This document shows, in pieces, positions 37,599 through 47,253 of a stretch of DNA of 64,000 nt. The translations under genes and the position numbers were made by a program. The notes beneath the pieces are model-generated. The model ran no database searches and had not been told where the DNA came from. It was given only the letters and a program-made list of their open reading frames with translations. The stretch is from Vibrio marisflavi CECT 7928 (GTDB taxonomy: Bacteria > Pseudomonadota > Gammaproteobacteria > Enterobacterales > Vibrionaceae), in the NCBI RefSeq assembly GCF_921294215.1, contig NZ_CAKLDM010000002.1, positions 2,418,001-2,482,000 on the forward strand, given 5' to 3'. Every line of letters starts with the position of its first letter. Positions within the stretch are counted from its first letter, which is position 1.

Positions 37599-37817
37599 CA
37601 CTATTGCGTTACCTCCCGTTCAGGCTAGAATTCATACATCCTAGTAAGCTCACGCAATGAACTCTGCAAACAAACTTTCTGCATGTGCTCTGTGCCGAAT
37701 GTGCTATGAATCAGCTTGGGTATACATTCCCGTCAAAAACGATTATTTTATGCAAAGTTTTGACGTTAAGAATTAATAAAGCCTACATGGCGTAAACACT
37801 TCAAAAAGGAAACTTGT

Positions 37818-38345
37818 ATGAGCCTAAATCAAGTACCAGCGGGTAAATCACTACCTGATGACATCTACGTTGTAATCGAAATTCCAGCAAATGCCGATCC
37901 TATCAAATATGAAGTAGATAAAGACTCTGGTGCGGTATTTGTCGATCGTTTTATGTCAGCTCCTATGTTCTACCCATGTAACTATGGTTATGTGAACAAT
38001 ACACTTTCTTTGGATGGCGACCCAGTTGACGTATTGGTACCAACTCCATACCCACTTATGCCGGGATCAGTGATTCGTTGCCGCCCAGTTGGCGTTCTAA
38101 AGATGACAGACGAGTCTGGTGAAGACGCGAAAGTATTTGCCGTTCCTCATACTAAACTTTCAAAAGAGTACGACCACATTCAAGATGTTGGCGATATCCC
38201 AGAGCTTTTAAAAGCACAAATCACTCAATTCTTTGAGCGTTACAAAGAGCTTGAAGCGGGTAAATGGGTAAAAGTTGATGGTTGGGCAGATATCGAAGCT
38301 GCTCGCGAAGAGATCCTTACTTCTTACGAAAGAGCGCAGAAGTAA
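37818..38345 (+). CDS. ppa: inorganic pyrophosphatase
   Basis: 175-residue soluble class I pyrophosphatase, hydrolysing pyrophosphate from biosynthetic reactions. The signature DGDPVDVLV (about residues 66-74) with its metal-binding aspartates, [16 protein letters not shown] near the N-terminus and the [19 protein letters not shown] segment are typical. The length equals E. coli Ppa (175-176), a homohexamer. AAAAAGGAAAC precedes the ATG by five bases, a strong ribosome site. Its terminator extends into the coding end of the convergent ytfP. Confidence 0.98.
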   Translation: MSLNQVPAGKSLPDDIYVVIEIPANADPIKYEVDKDSGAVFVDRFMSAPMFYPCNYGYVNNTLSLDGDPVDVLVPTPYPLMPGSVIRCRPVGVLKMTDESGEDAKVFAVPHTKLSKEYDHIQDVGDIPELLKAQITQFFERYKELEAGKWVKVDGWADIEAAREEILTSYERAQK

Positions 38346-38363
38346 TAAGCTTTTTGCCGATAT

Positions 38364-38400
38364 AGAGTCGTAATCCATATCATTGATTACGGCTCTTTTT
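38364..38400 (+). terminator. ppa terminator overlapping ytfP coding end
   Basis: GAGTCGTAATC pairs with GATTACGGCTC (one mismatched pair) around a short loop, followed by TTTTTAT. The right arm and T run lie inside the last codons of ytfP (KKSRNQ) on the opposite strand. Confidence 0.82.
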
Positions 38401-38748
38401 ATAGCGATTGCACCAATCACCAGATACTATTTTCCCTTCAGATAGAGCCTCATCTTGATAGAGGTATAACCAAGCTTCTCCATAAGGTGTTTCAATCTTT
38501 TCTCGTCGGTATTCCAGCGGCACGCTCTCTAGCTTATCTAAAAGCTTCAACTCTTGTTCGCTAACAGCATACACTTCACCGATTATCGCAGTTCCGCCTT
38601 TTGTTAGGATTGCAGGATACTCGCCTAAATCATACATAGAGTAATTAGCAAGCGTCGTGAAAACTCCAATAAACTCTGCTCGAGAAATGTAGTGATGATT
38701 GTATTCACCTTTTCTCAAAGTGCCATATACGAATACCAAGTGCTTCAT
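38380..38748 (-). CDS. ytfP: gamma-glutamylcyclotransferase-family protein YtfP
   Basis: 122 residues of the GGCT/AIG2-like fold. The N-terminal VFVYGTLRKGEYNHHY substrate loop and the acidic residue in LDKLESVPLEYRREKIE (about residues 71-87) are the family marks; YGEAWLYLY forms a late strand. Members cyclise gamma-glutamyl compounds, but the substrate of YtfP itself is not established. It is the last gene of tamA-tamB-ytfP, 9 bases after tamB, the same order as ytfMNP in E. coli. Confidence 0.93.
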   Translation of the reverse strand: MKHLVFVYGTLRKGEYNHHYISRAEFIGVFTTLANYSMYDLGEYPAILTKGGTAIIGEVYAVSEQELKLLDKLESVPLEYRREKIETPYGEAWLYLYQDEALSEGKIVSGDWCNRYKKSRNQ

Positions 38749-38757
38749 TATATAGCC

Positions 38758-41700
38758 TTAGTTAAATTCAAACTGATACAGGATATCGACTGCACTGTCC
38801 AATCCGGACACGGCTTCTAGGTATAAATTGGAAATCATCTGGTATCGTACAGTAAACTCACCAACTGGATTAAATATACCTACACCGTATTTCACTTGCA
38901 GGTTTGGTAACACATAACCACTGACTACCACTTGAGAAGTATCCCCTGCACCAGCTGTATCTAATTGCAAGTCCTGCACGCCAAACGCTTGACCAATTTT
39001 TCCGACAACCTGACCACTTTGTGCCAAACTCAAGCCAATTAAGGTAGTCGTCATCGTACTGTTTCCAGAAGAATCGGTATCAATGTTTTGTCCACGCAGC
39101 AGATAAGACAAAGCATTCGCCTGGGGCATGGCTGGATCCGAAAAAACCGAAATTGTCGGATCATCGGCTGGGCCCTTCACCTTGATTCCAGCAGTCACAT
39201 CATCTTGAGTATTATCTGGATTACGAATCGCGGTTATATTGATATACGGCTGATCGATTGGACCATTCATTAGCACTTTGCCAGATTGAATCTGTAAATC
39301 TTGGCCGAAAGATTGGTATGTACCATCTAAGATATTCACCTCACCGACAACAAAAGGCCCTTTGTCATTTTGGGTAACACGCAATTCTCCTTGTAGCTTG
39401 CCTTTTAAGCCAAATGCAGAAACAGAGACATCGTTACCTATGGTGATTTTTACATCCGATTGAACTTTAAATGGCACTATTGGTTGGGTGGATTTAGGCT
39501 TGAGTTTGGAATTTAATATCACCTGATCCTTTGACACCTTAATCGCACTTGGTGGTAATTTTTCAACTACGATTTGCCCCCAAGGTAGAGCAATATTGCC
39601 TTTGATATCAGCAAGCTTTGGAGTGACTCGAATCGTTAAATCAGGCACCACCTTTAGCTTGGCCATCGACGTAGCGTTAACTAGTAAACCAGTAGCGGAA
39701 ACATGAGCATTAGCTTGCCAATCTTGCAAGCTACTCCAGTTTGCATCACCTGTAAGGTTTACTTTTCCTTCTGGGGTTTGTATCGCACCTACCAATGTGG
39801 ACTGTTTACCGTCAAATTTGATACTGACTTTTCCTGAATCGACATCAACTGGTGAAATATCCCCTTTAACAACAATTTGCTCGGCGGTCGCTGTACCATA
39901 TATTTCTGGGTGTTTAATTGCTCCTTTTAGCGCCAAGTCCGAGTTAATGTTTGCTCCTAACTTACTGTAAGAACCTATCAATGGCGCTAAGAAATTTAGG
40001 TTCAACTGAGAAACTTTTAACGCTCCATCAACGAGCTTGTTTTTTTGCCTCACATCTGGAATATCCAAGTGACCAGAGATATCACCGTTTTGTTTTAGAT
40101 TTACAGACCATTTTGAGCTCAATTGATTGTTCTTCAAACTTGCATCAAGGCCTATCGAGCTCCAAGCAATTGTGACTGGTTTGGGTAATTGTCGAATAAC
40201 CTCACCATCAGGTATAGAAAGTGATACTGATAATTTGGGAGGCTCATTGGGTGCCCATTTCATGTCTGCTTTTGCGTTCGCTACCCCTTTAAAGTCAATA
40301 CCTTTGGGCAAAAAACCTGCGACTTGATGCAAACTTAAATCATTTACAGATAGAGCAACTTTACCAGACTTACCGACGATTGCTTTCGAATCAAGGCAAA
40401 TAGAAGAGTTGCCATTTACCCAACAATGAGGTGAGACGCTTGCCTGTTGTTGACTGAACAAATAGGCAATATCAGTCGGTTTGTTCAACTGCCAAACACC
40501 AACTCTTGAGCGAACTGACATCGTCTCTAGTTCCCCGCTCCAAGATTCAGAAGGCTTGAAGTTTCCTTGCAAGCTTAGCTGAGTAGACACTCTTTGACTT
40601 CCAACATTCAACTTCAGAAAGTGCTGATTGAGTGTCCCCTTCAAGGCAGCTTTAACCGAATTAACTTCCTGATGATTATAGTCAATTTGCTCACCACTCA
40701 GCACGAGGTTAGATTGGTAATCGGAAAGTGGGGCTACGGTACCGTCAAGTGCAGCTTGTTTGATTGTTAAGTTGTTTTGCCAATCAAGGTTGACTGCTTT
40801 TAGCTTCAGAGCAACTTTAGGCTTCGCAAGAGAATCCGTCACACGCACTGTGCCGTTGATTTGACCTCCAAGCCCGGGCAATGTTTCAGACAGCTTAGGA
40901 AGTTTCACTGCTAACTGCATGTTCCATTGCTCGCCTAATTCCCCTTGCGCGGTAATAGAGTTCGGGCCATGAGCCAATACTAGATTTGGAGTGTTTACAA
41001 TATACTCGCCTTTACCGTGACTATCTGACACCGAGACTGAGCCATCCAAACGAAATGGTTGTTTTTGTATTGAGCCATTAACTGCCACGTTTGGAAGGTT
41101 AAGTTGCCACCCACCTTGCTCTGTGGTGGAGCCATTAGTCTCTATGCGTCCGCTTAAATCACCTTGAACTTCAGGCCACTGCTTATTGGGTTGAATATTG
41201 GTTAGGTTCAGATCAGCTTGCCATGAAAACAGAGTTTGCCAATCTAACTTCACGTTGCCAACTAAAGTGCCTCCTAATGTGTCTGCATTAAGCTGCTGAA
41301 ACTCGATACCATTTATAGAACCTGATCCTGTCGTTTTCAGAACTGTCCCTGGAATCTGCTGACCAGTCACATTGCCATCAAGAGAAAAGCCGTATTTATC
41401 CAAGTCTCCTTTCATCTTCAGTTTGGCTACCGCAAACTGATAGTCACTCTTACCTTGTAGCGGCCATTGGGAATTGGCACTCTCCAGAGTGAGATCAAAC
41501 GGCACATTAGAAACTAACGGATGCATGCTTCCAGATAGTTTGCCTTCTATCGGACCAGACAGTTGGCTATTGATCTCTAGATTGCCAATGCTACCAGCAA
41601 GAGAAAGCGCAATTTTCTGACCAGAAAAATTCGTTTGATTGATCGTCGCTTTCAGATCACTCGCAAGAGGATAATCGCCTTGTAAACTGACTTGACCTTT

Positions 41701-42522
41701 CATCTCACCATCGAAGTCAGGGCTTGCTACCGAGAGATAACCAACATCTATATTGTGACCTTGCCCACGACCTTCAAAAACAAATTTATTGATGACGAAG
41801 GGTTGGGGCTGCTTAAGCGTAAAACCATCAACTTCGAGCCTTTTAAGTTTGATGTCCAAAGGCAAAGTCACCTGCGGCAAAGTAATACTGCTTACTTTTG
41901 AACTTGGCTTCTTGCTGGGCTGAGCGTGTTGTGACTTACTAGACGCTGGCTGAGTACTCTGATCTGGAGCGACAACCAAACCTGAAATTTTGCTTGGGTC
42001 GATGGTTAGCTGGTTCCCCTGCCAACTACCCTGTGTTTTAAGGCGTGCGAGCGATATCTTATTGCCATAAACATTGACACTTATATCGGATAAATCTACT
42101 CGATCAAAAAACAGCGGTATTGGCAGCGATATAGAGCCTGTTGTTTCTTGTTTCGTTTTAGGTTGAGGTTTAGCCGTAACCTCAGTCAATTTGACGTTTG
42201 CCCCTTTAACTGAGATATCTTGAATGCATAGTGACGGTTTCAAAAAGCATGCTGGATTTAGACCTAAAGAAACATTTTTCACTTGAGAATCGACACCAAG
42301 TTTTTGATCTTTATAACTCACGTCGTATAAAGTGAAATGCGGAAATACGGCCCCGCTCGCTGCACCTATTTTAAGTTCTGGGACCGTTTTTTCTGCCCCC
42401 CAAACCAATAGCTTTAAGCCAACAGGTGTGTAAAACAAACCGATTATGCTTATCAAAGCGATAGCCACGAGCGATGCCATTATGTAGGAGAGCCATTTTG
42501 TCGAGTGAATGATCACCTTCAT
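38758..42522 (-). CDS. tamB: translocation and assembly module inner-membrane protein TamB
   Basis: 1254 residues, AsmA-like superfamily. An N-terminal membrane anchor (about residues 13-33, YIMASLVAIALISIIGLFYT) is followed by about 1200 residues of repetitive beta-structure predicted to form a lipid-conducting groove across the periplasm. The C-terminal DUF490 domain (about 930-1254) contains LKGKLQGELRVTQNDKGPFV and ends QVKYGVGIFNPVGEFTVRY. It works with TamA in outer-membrane protein insertion and phospholipid transport. The length matches E. coli TamB (1259). The start overlaps the tamA stop as ATGA, so the two are translationally coupled. Confidence 0.96.
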   Translation of the reverse strand: MKVIIHSTKWLSYIMASLVAIALISIIGLFYTPVGLKLLVWGAEKTVPELKIGAASGAVFPHFTLYDVSYKDQKLGVDSQVKNVSLGLNPACFLKPSLCIQDISVKGANVKLTEVTAKPQPKTKQETTGSISLPIPLFFDRVDLSDISVNVYGNKISLARLKTQGSWQGNQLTIDPSKISGLVVAPDQSTQPASSKSQHAQPSKKPSSKVSSITLPQVTLPLDIKLKRLEVDGFTLKQPQPFVINKFVFEGRGQGHNIDVGYLSVASPDFDGEMKGQVSLQGDYPLASDLKATINQTNFSGQKIALSLAGSIGNLEINSQLSGPIEGKLSGSMHPLVSNVPFDLTLESANSQWPLQGKSDYQFAVAKLKMKGDLDKYGFSLDGNVTGQQIPGTVLKTTGSGSINGIEFQQLNADTLGGTLVGNVKLDWQTLFSWQADLNLTNIQPNKQWPEVQGDLSGRIETNGSTTEQGGWQLNLPNVAVNGSIQKQPFRLDGSVSVSDSHGKGEYIVNTPNLVLAHGPNSITAQGELGEQWNMQLAVKLPKLSETLPGLGGQINGTVRVTDSLAKPKVALKLKAVNLDWQNNLTIKQAALDGTVAPLSDYQSNLVLSGEQIDYNHQEVNSVKAALKGTLNQHFLKLNVGSQRVSTQLSLQGNFKPSESWSGELETMSVRSRVGVWQLNKPTDIAYLFSQQQASVSPHCWVNGNSSICLDSKAIVGKSGKVALSVNDLSLHQVAGFLPKGIDFKGVANAKADMKWAPNEPPKLSVSLSIPDGEVIRQLPKPVTIAWSSIGLDASLKNNQLSSKWSVNLKQNGDISGHLDIPDVRQKNKLVDGALKVSQLNLNFLAPLIGSYSKLGANINSDLALKGAIKHPEIYGTATAEQIVVKGDISPVDVDSGKVSIKFDGKQSTLVGAIQTPEGKVNLTGDANWSSLQDWQANAHVSATGLLVNATSMAKLKVVPDLTIRVTPKLADIKGNIALPWGQIVVEKLPPSAIKVSKDQVILNSKLKPKSTQPIVPFKVQSDVKITIGNDVSVSAFGLKGKLQGELRVTQNDKGPFVVGEVNILDGTYQSFGQDLQIQSGKVLMNGPIDQPYINITAIRNPDNTQDDVTAGIKVKGPADDPTISVFSDPAMPQANALSYLLRGQNIDTDSSGNSTMTTTLIGLSLAQSGQVVGKIGQAFGVQDLQLDTAGAGDTSQVVVSGYVLPNLQVKYGVGIFNPVGEFTVRYQMISNLYLEAVSGLDSAVDILYQFEFN

Positions 42523-44234
42523 AGCTCAGGCCCTAACGAGAAGTGTATTCGGAATTTCTGTCCGGGAGTTGCATCAAGTCCCCAAGCAAAGTCCAATCGA
42601 ATCGGTCCTACTGGCGACGCCCAGCGAATACCAAACCCTGTTCCTCGTTTAAAATCTGGTTTAGAGTTAAAAGCATCACCATAATCATAGAAAACAGCCC
42701 CCCACCAGCTACCATAAATGCGGTGTTGGTACTCAAGCGAAGAAGTCGCAAGGTACTTCGCCCCTGTCAATGCGCCCGTTGAGTCCGTAGGTGAGATTGA
42801 ATCATAGCTGTAACCACGAATGCTATTATCACCACCAGCGAAGAAGCGAAGTGATGGAGATAGCTTATCAAAGTCCTCGGTAAAGTTACCGCCAAGATCG
42901 ATACGGAATAATCCTCGCTGATTTCGGCCATAACTTCTAATCCATGACGAACTCCCTTGAACTCTCAGTACTCTCGTTTCAGAAAAAAACTCCGGATCGC
43001 CATATTCAAAAGTAAAGTTCTCGCCGTCTCCCCAAGTCGGCATAGCGCCGCCTCTAATTCTCGTACGTGTAAATGACATTCCGGGCAGTACAAAATGACC
43101 AACGGCATCTTGTTCACCTTGCTCATAATTTTCCACTAAATAACGAATACGAGCAGTGCGGTGCCAACCGTCATCTAACAACCAATGTCGTTCAAATGAT
43201 AAGTTCGACTCGATACTCTTTGTATCTAAGTTATCAACTCTCTTTAATCCATACTGAACCAAATAGTAATCACGCAGCACATCTTCTAACGGGATCTTAT
43301 AACCAAGTGTGATCACCTGTTCAGGGTTGGACAGTGAAAAACTACTATTAAAGCTGTTGCCATTCGAGCTAAGCCAAGGTTTTTTCCACTTCAATGTGCC
43401 ACGAACACCCACATCTGTTGAATACCCCAACCCTGTTTCCAATTTATTGCGAGTCTCTGGAGCCAACTCGACGTTCATTGGTAACTCTCGGTTTGTTCCG
43501 ACATTAGATAAGTCTGGTGTCACCAATACCGAGGAAAACCAGTCAGTACTCGATAAGTTTTGGTTGAATTGAGTGATATCGTTAGCTAAATACGAATCAC
43601 CTTCTTTATAGGGTTGCAGCGATCGAACACGGCTTAGATGGATTTGACTGCCTGTTATGGTCGTTTTGCCAAATTGGTAACGCATTCCGCTGCTATAGTG
43701 AAGAATGATAAACGCTTCGTTAAGCGAAGGGGCAACCTCTAGTCGACTCTCTGTAAACTCTCCTTTGAAGTATCCTTTCCTCAAGGCTAGATTTCGAATG
43801 GAGCTTTTTAGCGTTTCATACTGGCCATGATTGAGTATTTCACCCACTTTTAAGCCGCTCAATCCCAATAGTTTTTGGAAGTCAGGATCCGATTTAGCCT
43901 CACCAGTAATCTGAAAGTCTATCTTTTTGACTAAAACGGGTTTTCCTGGCTTGATATTAACCACCAGCTTTGTGCCTTTACCTTCAACAGAGAAGCGAAA
44001 CTTAGCATGGTAATAACCGACTGCGTTCAATGCTTCATTGAGGCTTTTTTCTAACCGTGATTGAAAGCGTAATGTGACTCGATAATCGGATTTTGGGATA
44101 GCAGCTAGATAAGCATCGACGTTCTTTTCCAAATCACCACTTAAGCCATTTATCGATAGATCAACATCATTAGCCAGTGCCTTGCTGGGGAGAGCTAAAG
44201 CAATAATTAGTGCTGGTAATGACTTTCTCTTCAT
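42519..44234 (-). CDS. tamA: translocation and assembly module outer-membrane protein TamA
   Basis: 571-residue Omp85 protein. A signal peptide (MKRKSLPALIIALALPSKALA) precedes three POTRA domains (about residues 22-265) and a 16-strand barrel. The barrel has the Omp85 motifs GGDNSIRGY (about 464-472) and IRLDFAWGLD near the end, closing with FRIHFSLGPEL. The length is near that of E. coli TamA (577). It acts in the outer membrane with TamB, encoded directly downstream. A 227-base divergent region with a 14-bp palindrome separates it from msrA. Confidence 0.97.
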   Translation of the reverse strand: MKRKSLPALIIALALPSKALANDVDLSINGLSGDLEKNVDAYLAAIPKSDYRVTLRFQSRLEKSLNEALNAVGYYHAKFRFSVEGKGTKLVVNIKPGKPVLVKKIDFQITGEAKSDPDFQKLLGLSGLKVGEILNHGQYETLKSSIRNLALRKGYFKGEFTESRLEVAPSLNEAFIILHYSSGMRYQFGKTTITGSQIHLSRVRSLQPYKEGDSYLANDITQFNQNLSSTDWFSSVLVTPDLSNVGTNRELPMNVELAPETRNKLETGLGYSTDVGVRGTLKWKKPWLSSNGNSFNSSFSLSNPEQVITLGYKIPLEDVLRDYYLVQYGLKRVDNLDTKSIESNLSFERHWLLDDGWHRTARIRYLVENYEQGEQDAVGHFVLPGMSFTRTRIRGGAMPTWGDGENFTFEYGDPEFFSETRVLRVQGSSSWIRSYGRNQRGLFRIDLGGNFTEDFDKLSPSLRFFAGGDNSIRGYSYDSISPTDSTGALTGAKYLATSSLEYQHRIYGSWWGAVFYDYGDAFNSKPDFKRGTGFGIRWASPVGPIRLDFAWGLDATPGQKFRIHFSLGPEL

Positions 44235-44327
44235 GACTTAATAAGTAAAATTCAGCTAGATAGTATTGATTCTTTTAATCATAACGTGATTCTTAACCGC
44301 TATATGTATGAAATAGGTTAATAATCC

Positions 44328-44341
44328 GGTCTATATAGACC
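44328..44341. repeat. 14-bp perfect palindrome between tamA and msrA
   Basis: GGTCTATATAGACC is self-complementary over its whole length. It lies about 95 bases upstream of tamA and 120 upstream of msrA, compatible with an operator for either gene. No known regulator is assigned. Confidence 0.55.
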
Positions 44342-44461
44342 ACGAGTAATGTGTCAATTAGAGCTTTCTTACTAGATATTGTCCAGCTCTACGATAAATT
44401 GAAGATTGCCATATACAGACTAATCAATTGATATTACATAAATTCGCTACACAGGTGACCT

Positions 44462-45088
44462 ATGTTAGATAAGCAAAAAATCATATCGGCAAAAGAATCG
44501 CTACCGGGCCGCTCAGAAGCGATGAGAGTTAACGATACTCACTTTGTGAACGGCAGCAACCTGAAAATGTCATCATCGGATACGCAGCAAGAGGTTGTGC
44601 TTGGCATGGGGTGCTTCTGGGGAGCAGAACGTCTCTTTTGGCAAGTAGAAGGGGTCATTTCAACATCCGTTGGCTATGCTGGTGGCTACACGCCAAATCC
44701 AACTTACGATGAGGTTTGCTCTGGTAAAACAGGGCACACCGAGGTAGTACGAGTTGTTTTTGACCCACAAATTGTTCCTTTAACGACGTTACTAAAGCAA
44801 TTTTGGGAAAACCACGACCCGACTCAAGGTATGCGCCAAGGCAACGATATTGGCACGCAATATCGTTCTGTCATTTACACTAGAAATGAGCAGCAACTTG
44901 CCGTCGCCAAAACGTCTATGGCCGAATACCAATCGCTACTAAACAACCAATTAGCCATTACGACAGAAGTTGCTCTTCTCACAGAGTACTACTTTGCAGA
45001 AGACTATCATCAACAATATTTGGCAAAGAATCCTGAAGGGTACTGTGGTCTTGGCGGGACAGGTGTCTGCTTTCCACCAGAGAGATAG
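44462..45088 (+). CDS. msrA: peptide methionine sulfoxide reductase MsrA
   Basis: 208 residues. Reduces the S-epimer of methionine sulfoxide in proteins. The active-site motif GMGCFWGAERLFW (about residues 49-61) holds the catalytic Cys, and the C-terminal YCGLGGTGVCFPP holds the resolving cysteines. The long N-terminal extension (ISAKESLPGRSEAM) is shared with E. coli MsrA (212 residues), supporting this start. Adjacent to tamA and ytfK, the same gene neighbourhood as in E. coli. Confidence 0.97.
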   Translation: MLDKQKIISAKESLPGRSEAMRVNDTHFVNGSNLKMSSSDTQQEVVLGMGCFWGAERLFWQVEGVISTSVGYAGGYTPNPTYDEVCSGKTGHTEVVRVVFDPQIVPLTTLLKQFWENHDPTQGMRQGNDIGTQYRSVIYTRNEQQLAVAKTSMAEYQSLLNNQLAITTEVALLTEYYFAEDYHQQYLAKNPEGYCGLGGTGVCFPPER

Positions 45089-45134
45089 TGAAGTGAATAG
45101 CTGCGCGTTCTAACTAAACCCGCAGCTTTAAAAT

Positions 45135-45335
45135 CTATACTGGCAAAGCGGCAATTTCCTTATTGATCTCTCTAAACGCATTCAGCTTGGTTGAGTCCTC
45201 AACTTCAGGCACTAAAACCTTACCGTTATCAAACTGAAATTCACCAATTCCCGTAATAAAGAAGGTACCTTTAAACAACCTTTTTACGTACCTAGCCACT
45301 TGGTGGGGGCGATAAACTGAAAATTCTTGATACAT
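45135..45335 (-). CDS. ytfK: YtfK family protein (DUF1107)
   Basis: 66 residues. The pattern YRPHQVARYVKRLFKGTFFI, then GIGEFQFDNGKVLVP and a C-terminal helix matches the DUF1107/YtfK family. E. coli YtfK (68 residues) stimulates the (p)ppGpp synthase activity of SpoT under phosphate or fatty-acid starvation; whether the Vibrio protein does so is unknown. Rev-strand AAGGAGATAGGG precedes the ATG. Its position next to msrA and ytfJ parallels E. coli. Confidence 0.9.
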   Translation of the reverse strand: MYQEFSVYRPHQVARYVKRLFKGTFFITGIGEFQFDNGKVLVPEVEDSTKLNAFREINKEIAALPV

Positions 45336-45570
45336 ACAATCCCTATCTCCTTTAGGTACTTCAAATCCATCAAGTACAACTTACTAACAAAGTTATCACT
45401 AATTAGTAACCTTGTAATTATACTCTTTCTTCAAGCGCTCGCAATCTAAGGAAAATTTAAGTTACATTTTTATAACATTTTAACGCTATGTCATATTTTT
45501 AACGTTGAGTTATCCGTATACTTACTTTCCCTATCTATACTGCATCGATTAAAATTTAGGAGCCCATCAT

Positions 45571-46128
45571 ATGAAGTCCAATATTTTCAAATCTGCCATT
45601 GCCTTAATCGCATGCTCTCCCATACTCGCCTTTGCTAGTGGCTTGACCGTCGGACAACCTGTTCCTAAAGCGACGGTACAAGAATATGGACAAATCATGC
45701 TGAACGACGGTAATGAGTCGTACCAGAGCTGGAATACCAACGAGCTAGTCGGAAAGGTGAGAGTCATTCAAGCCATGGCAGGAAGAAGTAGCGCAAAACA
45801 AATGAACCAGCCTTTAATGGACGCTATTGGTGCTGCAAAATTCCCTAAAGACAAATACCAGACAACAACCATAGTCAACCAAGATGACGCTATGTGGGGA
45901 ACTGGCTCAATGGTTAAATCATCTGCTGAGGATAGTAAGAAAGAATTCCCTTGGTCTTCTATTGTGGTGGACGAGCATGGCGCAGTCGCAAAAGCTTGGC
46001 ACCTGAAGGAGCAATCCTCTGCGATTGTGGTCTTAAACAAAGATGGTCAGATCCTATTTGAGCATCAAGGTGCGCTAGATAAGGCGCAAATCAAACAGGT
46101 AATCGACCTAGTTAAGTCCAACCTATAG
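45571..46128 (+). CDS. ytfJ: periplasmic YtfJ family protein
   Basis: 185 residues with a signal peptide (MKSNIFKSAIALIACSPILAFA, cleaved before SGL). The rest resembles a thioredoxin-like fold (VGQPVPKATVQEYGQIML, VRVIQAMAGRSSAKQMNQPL, SIVVDEHGAVAKAWHLK), as in the YtfJ family. The redox CxxC is absent; MAGRSSAK occupies that place, so thiol-disulfide chemistry is unlikely. The function is unknown. TTAGGAGCCC gives a clear ribosome site. It is divergent from ytfK and followed by a terminator. Confidence 0.92.
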   Translation: MKSNIFKSAIALIACSPILAFASGLTVGQPVPKATVQEYGQIMLNDGNESYQSWNTNELVGKVRVIQAMAGRSSAKQMNQPLMDAIGAAKFPKDKYQTTTIVNQDDAMWGTGSMVKSSAEDSKKEFPWSSIVVDEHGAVAKAWHLKEQSSAIVVLNKDGQILFEHQGALDKAQIKQVIDLVKSNL

Positions 46129-46154
46129 CACTTCCTTTTATAGATCTGCTATTG

Positions 46155-46188
46155 AAGCCATCAGTTTACCTCAATTGTCTGATGGCTT
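46155..46188 (+). terminator. ytfJ terminator
   Basis: AAGCCATCAG and CTGATGGCTT, perfect 10-bp arms with a 14-base loop, 26 bases after the stop and followed by ATTCCATTTG. Confidence 0.75.
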
Positions 46189-46365
46189 ATTCCATTTGTC
46201 TAAACTACCAATTGTGTCAGCATATAGTAAGTTCAATACCTAACGCACATTCCTTCGTTCCAACAAGCAAGTAAACTTGTCTTATAGATACTTTCAACTA
46301 TTCTTCACACATATCAAAAGCTTATAAATCAGCATATAGAGATTTAAAACTTGGTGAGCTCAGTT

Positions 46366-47253
46366 ATGGAAGACAAAACTAAACCCGTTACCATAGAAAA
46401 TGAATCATCCAGCGCAAAGCAGAAGTCCAGTTATATTAAGGACAGCGCTAGCCGAGTGTTAAATATTGCTGGTAGTCACGGTTTAGATGCACTTCTTAGA
46501 CATGAGAAACCAGAGTCTACTGCACTAGAAAGATCTTCCGATAGAGAAGAAAGGCGGCAAGAGCTAAGGCAGAGAAACCTTGAGCAAATATTGAAGTTTG
46601 CTCATGGCTTTTGCAAAGATGAAACCGCAGGTGAACCAGACCCAGATTGGCTATTGCGTTTTTTCGATATGGCGCAAGAGATCCACAACTCTTCAATGCA
46701 GCGCTTATGGGCTCAAGTACTAAAAAGAGAAGTCACTAACCCCGGCTCCACCTCAATGAAAGCGCTCAAAGTACTACAAGACATGTCTTCTAAAGAGGCT
46801 CAGATCCTACAACGTGCGGCTTCTTTAGCATGTAGCTTTGGCGGTGATACTAGCCAGAAGCTGGTGATTGGATACAAAGCACAAGGTGGCATTTTTAGCT
46901 TTGGAAAGAATACAACCATGAATATCAATATTGGTAGTTTTAAATTGCCTTATTCAAGCTTGTTGGTCCTTATAGAACTTGGGCTTTTACATGGCTCGGA
47001 GCTTGAATCAGGAGAAATAGAAGTCGACCCTCCATTACCATTGAGCTACCAAGGCAAAAACATATCACTACAACCACTTGCTAAAGGGGTTCGATTACTC
47101 TATTACCGCTTTAGTCCAACAGGGAATGAATTATGTAAGCTACTGGGCAATAAACCGAGTATGAAATATTACGATCAGTTAGTAGCTATATTGAGTCAAA
47201 AGTTCATGCTGATCACCGATAGCGCGGGTGGTAGCGTCGATGAAACAGTTTAG
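46366..47253 (+). CDS. conserved uncharacterised protein (TIGR03899-like)
   Basis: 295 residues from ATG 46366, preceded by GGTGAG; an in-frame TTG five codons earlier is less likely. No signal peptide or membrane segment is obvious. It is hydrophilic and helical up to about residue 160 (REERRQELRQRNLEQILKFA, then WLLRFFDMAQEIHNSSMQRL and WAQVLKREVTNPGSTSMKAL). The LWAQVL...PGS pattern resembles DUF2806/TIGR03899-type proteins, a comparison from memory. The C-terminal half looks mixed alpha/beta and might be a winged-helix-like fold. The biological role is unknown. It ends directly against convergent cobA with no intergenic base. Confidence 0.8.
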   Translation: MEDKTKPVTIENESSSAKQKSSYIKDSASRVLNIAGSHGLDALLRHEKPESTALERSSDREERRQELRQRNLEQILKFAHGFCKDETAGEPDPDWLLRFFDMAQEIHNSSMQRLWAQVLKREVTNPGSTSMKALKVLQDMSSKEAQILQRAASLACSFGGDTSQKLVIGYKAQGGIFSFGKNTTMNINIGSFKLPYSSLLVLIELGLLHGSELESGEIEVDPPLPLSYQGKNISLQPLAKGVRLLYYRFSPTGNELCKLLGNKPSMKYYDQLVAILSQKFMLITDSAGGSVDETV

